Origin: CAJQQY01 sp964352225 | GTDB lineage: Bacteria > Bacteroidota > Bacteroidia > Chitinophagales > Saprospiraceae | Assembly (NCBI GenBank): GCA_964352225.1 | Contig: CAYGRM010000290.1 | Span: 1 to 8,856 of the forward strand | DNA: 8,856 bases | Direction: 5' to 3' | Shown: positions 6,501-8,856 of the stretch, piece by piece | How positions within the stretch are numbered: the first letter of the stretch is position 1 | How the letters are laid out: every line of letters starts with the position of its first letter | Notes under the pieces: model-generated | Databases searched by the model: none | What the model saw: only the letters and a program-made list of their open reading frames with translations | Told to the model about the DNA's origin: nothing | Program-made: the position numbers and the translations under genes

Positions 6501-8566
6501 TTATTCGCTAAATCTTGATCGAAAGAAGTCATGTAAGTAGCATCTGTATATCCAAAAGTCGTCCGACTCACATCAAACGATTTAGTGGCAACTCCAACAG
6601 GACAAACAAAAGTCAGAGGAGGACAAGGAGGCATCTCAGCATGTAACTTCGGCCCCTGCAAAGTATCACAATGCCAAATATGTCGGCAATCACAGGGTGG
6701 ACAATAATAGGCAAATTCATATGGAAAATTAACGAAATCTAAATCCGCACTACAGTCCGCTTCGAAGCCTAAAACCACTTCATATTCTCCCGTAATAAAT
6801 GGTGTAAATGATGCATCAAAAACTAAAAATAAAGTATCATTACTAGTCACATTGCTCAATAATGGAATAGGAATGGTTCCCCCATTTCTAATTAATTGAA
6901 TCGTAGAAATAACTGGAGTTACTCCTGCTGGTAATTTCAAATTAACTTGAAATTGTTCTCCTCCTGAACAGTTTTTCTCAAAACGACTGGTCGAGCGATC
7001 CACTACTTGACTAATATAAAAAGTGTCTTGTTCGACAAAAGCATCTGGTTCTGAAATAGTATTAGAACTAGAAAGTCTATTATTTGGGCGAAAATAATTT
7101 CCACGTAATCTTACTACTCGTTCCATACAGGCATTATCATAATCTACTCTTGCACTAAAACTAGTTCCAAAATCATTAGCACAATCTCCATCCGGCCCAG
7201 GAATTTGAGCATTGGAACAATCAACATCATAAATTACTGTAATCTCAAATTCTTCTCCTATTCCTAAATCATCAAAAAATCCATCTCCATCTAAATCTTC
7301 CAAACCTGATCCCGAACCATCTGGATCGGTTGAAAATAACGGATTATTATCAATCATATTCATGGCTCCAGACAATGGAACAATTACTCCCGCAATCGAA
7401 ATTTGAGTAATAAAAAATCCACCATCCGCAATAGCAAATCCATTTCCCAACCCAATGCCTGTTTCCAGATTTAACATCGCTCCAAAACCTGGGTCAACTT
7501 CAGCTCCATTATTGGTAAAAGTAACCGTAGAAATTCCTGATTGGCAATACCCCGAAAAGACATTTGGAATACTTCCCGAATCTTCGACTTGAACATTGGC
7601 ATTTCCTTGACCAATATTGACAAAATCAGAGGTAGTTATCGTATTACAAAATCGTCCATCACATCCCCACGAGATTTCATATTGAGAAGCTCTAGAGCTG
7701 ATACAATTTAAAACACAAATATTTTCCGTTATGGTAACCGTTTCGTTTGGATCAAAAAATCCGTCTCCATCTCCTGCTCCTGCTCCAACTGTATTGGCTA
7801 CCAAAAAAGTCCCATCAATGATTGCTTCGATTAAAGTATCACCCGTCACCAACATCGTTTTAGTAATAGGTAAAACCGTCCCATTCACTTCGATACTTTC
7901 TACATAAATCCCTGAGCCTTGGGTATTGGAATAAACCACTTGATCTACAAATCCATCTAATCCAGAATTGGTTACAACAATATCTCTTGAAAAACAATCA
8001 CCTGATCTAGCCGGACCATAAGTATTATTTACGACTCCCGTAAATTGCGGAACTGCAAAAGCATCTCTATATTCTGTATTGATATCACTTTCCGAAAAAG
8101 GAGTTCCTCCCATCGTATAATCAAAATTCCAAGTGTTCTGAACTTGAATTGCATTATTCAAAGTTAAGGTATCAATGTATTCACATTTTGCTGAAATAGT
8201 AAACGTAATATTGACCGAAGTGATTCCAGAAGGATCTAGGTCTGGCAATCCAAAAATTGGAGAATTGGGATCTGAAATATTGTCTAACGTTACACCTGCA
8301 GAAGACTGCGCAGAGATAAACTCAGACAATTCCACTCCCTTAAACAAATCCAAAGTTGCTGCAATATTCTGACGAGCATCAGGTGAAAGACCATTCAGAC
8401 TAACCGTTACGGTTGCTGTATCTGGCTCACCACATATATTCAAAAAGTCAGGAACGGAAGTTGGACTTTCGAACTCAACTTTTAAATTATTCTGCGCCAT
8501 CAAATTTTGGAAAGGTAGAACTGCAAAAAATAAGATTATTAAAATGGGATTAAACTTCTGATTCAT
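503..8566 (-). CDS. Giant secreted multidomain surface protein, T9SS type B sorting domain, SprB-type repeats
   Basis: A 2687-residue protein in one unbroken frame with a TAG stop. Residues 1-24 are a Sec signal peptide. Residues 25-1600 are cysteine-anchored, Asn/Gly/Thr-rich, beta-sandwich-like modules (DUF11/CARDB-like in style) with conserved Cys near C189, C341, C533, C858, C1046, C1189 and C1504. Residues 1600-2028 hold five Ig/PKD-like modules, 2029-2412 five SprB-type repeats, 2413-2505 a Cys-rich block with CDTIF and CDTTYLC, 2506-2596 a cadherin/Big_9-like module, and 2598-2687 the gliding motility-associated C-terminal (CHU_C, type B sorting) domain. Family knowledge says such proteins are exported by Sec and then T9SS, and serve as adhesins or motility and matrix components. 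No enzyme domain is visible, so adhesion or structure is an inference. ATG at 8566 is chosen because it directly precedes the signal peptide; no Shine-Dalgarno sequence precedes it. It appears monocistronic on its 3' side, where a convergent SUI1 gene follows, and no PorP/SprF-like partner is there. No frameshift or stop was found. Confidence 0.95.
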   Translation of the reverse strand: MNQKFNPILIILFFAVLPFQNLMAQNNLKVEFESPTSVPDFLNICGEPDTATVTVSLNGLSPDARQNIAATLDLFKGVELSEFISAQSSAGVTLDNISDPNSPIFGLPDLDPSGITSVNITFTISAKCEYIDTLTLNNAIQVQNTWNFDYTMGGTPFSESDINTEYRDAFAVPQFTGVVNNTYGPARSGDCFSRDIVVTNSGLDGFVDQVVYSNTQGSGIYVESIEVNGTVLPITKTMLVTGDTLIEAIIDGTFLVANTVGAGAGDGDGFFDPNETVTITENICVLNCISSRASQYEISWGCDGRFCNTITTSDFVNIGQGNANVQVEDSGSIPNVFSGYCQSGISTVTFTNNGAEVDPGFGAMLNLETGIGLGNGFAIADGGFFITQISIAGVIVPLSGAMNMIDNNPLFSTDPDGSGSGLEDLDGDGFFDDLGIGEEFEITVIYDVDCSNAQIPGPDGDCANDFGTSFSARVDYDNACMERVVRLRGNYFRPNNRLSSSNTISEPDAFVEQDTFYISQVVDRSTSRFEKNCSGGEQFQVNLKLPAGVTPVISTIQLIRNGGTIPIPLLSNVTSNDTLFLVFDASFTPFITGEYEVVLGFEADCSADLDFVNFPYEFAYYCPPCDCRHIWHCDTLQGPKLHAEMPPCPPLTFVCPVGVATKSFDVSRTTFGYTDATYMTSFDQDLANKKVAISCDSIEMTIVNVIGDQVISDSLGMVISYTNPNKSLDSTETFLFDTGLVRFTNFGNEYFCNIDASILEVTIIDSSKVMTFDLNSCLTGLGLNLQPNDTVEFIGNFSLNPDGPYPSKFTKVPDFRAFGYATVDGVNEACDHFGDIFTIAKNQTIVNFPSSSAFPEGCEEKFLNYNLITVNNGFTEWFGTEYRQAIGIDSIVIDYDPAILESFGTFETEISIPGHPIFGNNYFSVQGFDVTDNGRYVGKFDTLQFVPALNNVLSYSFSFRIKVVPNCQSEIGSSNGDNQYNFDPEVFYRDRYYAIDIGDGSCSEQKIESADNDIFYSDPPKLTLVTASNPNFNLAGDTAYWDLQMCNASFVGRAGLTWFSLEDPSGAIEVVSIEDITNPTAIANLLVTQYGSSGSNYFAFTNALEIGNATSTFDDICNVIRIKALVNECGTTNFNARVGWNCIAYSEPNWNPELYPPCDDVTLGLTVTTLDPSLDANIIEQPTVDPDICDTNTIAILIRNTNLGSAYDIRSQIILPMQGATLVPGSVEVAYPSGAAYQPVLLDPVYTTTTSRGDIYEYTDFSNLHPYLDQNGLSGFDPLSPTDSNEYRIRYKFVTDCDYLSGSISYYAFQGLKNCGDSTNYETGETLPIKINGATTGLDKIFEIYFSNSSALIPNASAPLEITATNLTTTATDSFDLVSLLLPEGVTYDPNTTATFEPGGWVLSEPDIEVDGNFQLLYWHLPIGLLQGDSAVFTFNVITPDVDCAVNNLQAGLNTIQRKELTCSVSMTVCDVDAITSINNGALTDLPVIQNTLSFVFSSITSSCSGIDEETIQFEGAVSNNGTAFPAVPFDVEYYFDQDGSGDVNIGDQLLATITENGPIGAYAILPISHSIPVSDAQVCNIIVRIDSTGLGICEIAEVPLGEPQLLNAGNDQIFCEISATTISANLGDPSCGSLSNYTYNWLAISPASTTNLSATNIPNPVLTVNHNATVQDTLQYILETTRPNCGGINRDTISVIRALGITVDGGPTVFVQSGGSTTLSPTVIGGLASYTYSWSPVATLNDPTSSNPIASPTIDTDYSVTVTSASGCTDEAIVQVQIGGAVTISVEPYDTIICAETTIQFSASGGTDYVWVEDAGNPSTGNLSAYNVPNPIFSNGLSANTYNYQVIVEDDAFPGFFDTANVVIQVLASPDVQITSSSTSFICDGYEVALIGSGADIYAWENLTTSTPIGNGSVIVVSPSVETIYQVTGTDTTSGCFSTEQITISVNEGAEAEVLVNPAIACEGETILLVGGNGIMYEWLENGSSLGTGDSIMVTPIAGSLYSLIVENLVGCQDTVDVMMEVIVCPCDDIEVSSIITVETTCGNATGEATINLVDDPNNYTFTWSPDVGSPIGVGNIRMDLPFGGYEIAIQSNNTPACTDTIYLIIQNSDGPTATSTTTPATCFAPNGSAVLMPDTLNFLWENNSTAAVRNDLTAGVHFVTITDPTNPNCPNVIEVIIEEQNPLSGSLTVNQAPDCGVANGSATINVIGGSGNYSFSWASGTDTENNLSSGYYSVTITDLDSTMCELVYNFVLTDNVPAANISITDVLEPSCVGVANGSVIFSIDFDSLFNAPADTIITDGFQNYENGSLGAGDYCLIVSDSSGCIAGESCFSIASTATLEVNFVVTPDCDLGGTITSEIVGGTPPYSFDWADLPDSLDTQNRVNLPVGLYVVDITDSLGCEASYSILIMPCDVITPDTFCDTIFIGQADTLFLDTSQLPGSVVSLQNFCPGESGTEVDFFEDFGILGIEYTGLAIGQDSACIEFCDDLGFCDTTYLCISVVEFDGLPMLMDDKDSVDIGLPVVVNVKENDIIFGGIDSMYISEQPLYGTATLNLDGSVTYNAGDIYCERIDSFSYVVCNPNGCDTANVCIFINCTDIVIFNAISPNGDQVNDVFYIAGITDYPNSVLRIYNRWGNRIYETVGYKNEWNGTFNGRRDVPDGTYFYTLELNDPDDNRVFQGYLEISR
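506..775 (-). other. T9SS type B C-terminal sorting domain (gliding motility-associated, CHU_C)
   Basis: Residues 2598-2687 carry the diagnostic motifs in order: ISPNGDQVNDVFYI (2605 onward), a Y-P-N-S-x-L-x-I-Y-N-R-W-G-N strand, Y-x-N-E-W-N-G-T-F-N-G, VPDGTYFYTLEL and a closing FQGYLEISR at the very C terminus. The ~90-residue length is that of the family. Such domains direct cargo through the type IX secretion system; type B cargo such as SprB usually needs a PorP/SprF-like outer-membrane partner. Confidence 0.95.
779..1051 (-). other. Cadherin-like / Big_9-like module
   Basis: Residues 2506-2596 read as a bacterial cadherin-like tandem module: an early acidic strand with Asp-Asp (MLMDDKDSVDIG), a VNVKEND turn equivalent to the usual V-x-x-N-D, GTATLNLDGSVTYNAG in the middle, and DSFSYVVCNPNGCDTANV at the end. 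This is the common G-x-x-x-x-x-D-G-S-x-x-Y...D-S-F-x-Y arrangement. It typically sits just before the sorting domain as a spacer, and Ca binding is possible through the Asp residues. Confidence 0.75.
1331..2482 (-). repeat. Five tandem SprB-type repeats (protein level)
   Basis: Residues 2029-2412 form five units with starts near 2029, 2113, 2185, 2260 and 2336 (72-84 residues each). The consensus is Cys-x-x-x-NGSA, a Gly-Gly or short turn, Y-x-F-x-W, then a Gly-Tyr strand ending in V-x-I-T-D and a Cys. Clear examples are GGSGNYSFSWASG with YYSVTITD in unit 3 and GGTPPYSFDWADL with LYVVDITDSLGC in unit 5. Unit 4 is the most divergent: it keeps the Cys and NGS but lacks the Trp and carries an insertion (FDSLFNAPADTIITDG). 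SprB repeats are known from the F. johnsoniae gliding adhesin SprB and many T9SS cargo proteins. The repeats are diverged at DNA level, so this is old duplication rather than a recent expansion. Confidence 0.82.
2483..3769 (-). other. Five Ig/PKD-like modules in the giant protein
   Basis: Residues about 1600-2028 divide into five units of roughly 80-100 residues starting near 1600, 1699, 1782, 1870 and 1950. Shared marks are an early Cys or Gly-rich strand (NDQIFCEI, DTIICAETTIQF, SFICDGYEVAL, AIACEGETILLVGG), a central Tyr/Trp strand (YTYNWL, YTYSWSP, DYVWVED, IYAWENL, MYEWLENG) and a C-terminal Y-x-V strand often followed by GC (YSVTVTSASGC, YQVTGTDTTSGC, YSLIVENLVGC). The first and third also share the phrase (T)NIPNP/(Y)NVPNP before a strand. 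This is the pattern of PKD/Ig-like stalk modules found repeatedly in T9SS surface proteins. Exact family names need a profile search. Confidence 0.75.
8492..8566 (-). other. Signal peptide of the giant protein
   Basis: Residues 1-25 show a short polar/basic start (MNQKFN), a hydrophobic core (PILIILFFAVLPF) and a polar end QNLMAQ. Signal peptidase I would most likely cut after Ala24 (Leu22 at -3), leaving Gln25 as the first mature residue, a pattern frequent in Bacteroidota secreted proteins. There is no Cys lipobox, so this is not a lipoprotein. Its presence fixes the start codon of the gene. Confidence 0.88.
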
Positions 8567-8588
8567 CTAGGTGCAATTTTTATGGGAA

Positions 8589-8627
8589 ATATTCAAAGTT
8601 TGTTGATAGAGAATTTGATTTGAATAT
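8589..8627 (-). repeat. 9-bp inverted repeat in the leader of the giant gene
   Basis: ATATTCAAA (8589-8597) and TTTGAATAT (8619-8627) are perfect reverse complements separated by 21 nt. They lie 22-61 nt upstream of the giant gene's start codon, so they would fall in its leader mRNA or in a regulator-binding region. The DNA is AT-rich, which makes such repeats fairly likely by chance. Confidence 0.25.
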
Positions 8628-8654
8628 CTCTTCAGAGATTATAACTTTTTAAAT

Positions 8655-8740
8655 AAAAAAATCTAAACCAAGAGCAAGTCTAATCAATGAACTTTAGGTG
8701 ATTCATTGGCTGACTTTTAAAAGTTGGTTTAGATTCTTTT
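8655..8740 (-). terminator. Long imperfect hairpin upstream of the giant gene; terminator-like or leader structure
   Basis: Outer arms 8660-8671 (AATCTAAACCAA) and 8724-8735 (TTGGTTTAGATT) are perfectly complementary. Past one mismatch the pairing continues through an A/T tract (8655-8658 with 8737-8740). Inside, 8676-8680 pairs with 8712-8716 and 8685-8691 (CAATGAA) with 8702-8708, leaving a 10-nt apical loop. On the minus strand the stem runs into seven U residues (8661-8655), as in an intrinsic terminator; on the plus strand it runs into UUCUUUUU. It could end a minus-strand gene located right of the window, or fold in the giant gene's 5' leader, where it lies 88-174 nt upstream of the start. 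The stem is GC-poor and the whole is longer than a usual terminator, so the role is uncertain. Confidence 0.45.
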
Positions 8741-8856
8741 TCCGTTACCGTCTTTTTGTCCAAAATCGTACCAAAATGAAAGATTTTATCTACATTTTAC
8801 ACTTTACTTTTTATTAATATATTTTAAAAAATATACTTGTTTACTTACTGATAATC
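8741..8856. other. AT-rich non-coding stretch at the right edge
   Basis: No convincing gene was seen here. It holds a direct repeat CCAAAAT at 8760-8766 and 8771-8777 (11-nt period) and a very AT-rich run around 8800-8840. In all three minus-strand frames entering from the right edge a stop comes within about 17 codons, so the end of an upstream minus-strand gene could be present but cannot be told apart from chance. Upstream promoter elements of the giant gene could also lie here. Confidence 0.4.

Noticed and set aside
8594..8601. AAACTTTG on the minus strand as a Bacteroidota -7 element (TAnnTTTG)
   Set aside because: It has one mismatch in the essential TA, and no TTG-type -33 element lies at the right distance.
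8638..8666. TATAAT on the minus strand at 8638-8643 with a TTTAGA about 18 bp upstream as a promoter
   Set aside because: Bacteroidota housekeeping promoters use a TAnnTTTG -7 element rather than TATAAT, AT-rich DNA gives this hexamer by chance, and the upstream hexamer falls inside the hairpin arm. Not strong enough to annotate.
8804..8854. 16-residue end of a minus-strand gene entering from the right edge
   Set aside because: Other minus-strand frames also stop near the edge, and the peptide is too short and AT-driven to distinguish from chance.

Overview
The window looks like AT-rich chromosomal DNA of a Bacteroidota bacterium. A Saprospiraceae-type or related marine/sludge gliding lineage is my best guess, not proven. 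Three things point there: a very large secreted protein with SprB-type repeats that ends in a type IX secretion system (T9SS) type B sorting domain, a YciH/SUI1 protein of the Bacteroidota kind, and start codons without a clear Shine-Dalgarno sequence.

Layout, left to right. Positions 1-69 probably hold the last 22 codons of a hydrophobic (membrane) protein on the + strand. At 91-447 (+) is a complete 118-residue SUI1/eIF1-family translation factor (YciH-like), 21 nt after that stop and possibly co-transcribed with it. Between the SUI1 gene and the next, convergent gene lies a perfect 13-bp hairpin (457-491), placed to end transcripts from both sides. Positions 503-8566 (-) are one uninterrupted 2687-residue gene that fills 91% of the window. 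Positions 8567-8856 are non-coding as far as can be seen: a short AT-rich leader with small inverted repeats, then a long imperfect hairpin (8655-8740) with A/T tracts that may be a terminator for a gene beyond the right edge or a folded leader element.

The giant protein reads as a modular cell-surface or released adhesin-like protein: signal peptide, about 1575 residues of cysteine-anchored beta-sandwich-like modules of no family I can name with certainty, five Ig/PKD-like modules, five SprB-type repeats, a Cys-rich ~92-residue block, a cadherin-like (Big_9-like) module and the C-terminal sorting domain. It would cross the inner membrane by Sec and the outer membrane by T9SS. No PorP/SprF-like partner gene lies on its 3' side. 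Nothing in the window links it functionally to the SUI1 gene; the two are simply convergent neighbours. No tRNA, rRNA, CRISPR array, IS element or phage gene was seen. The most unusual material is the N-terminal half of the giant protein, including a Cys/His-rich knot at residues 622-648, and the two intergenic hairpins.
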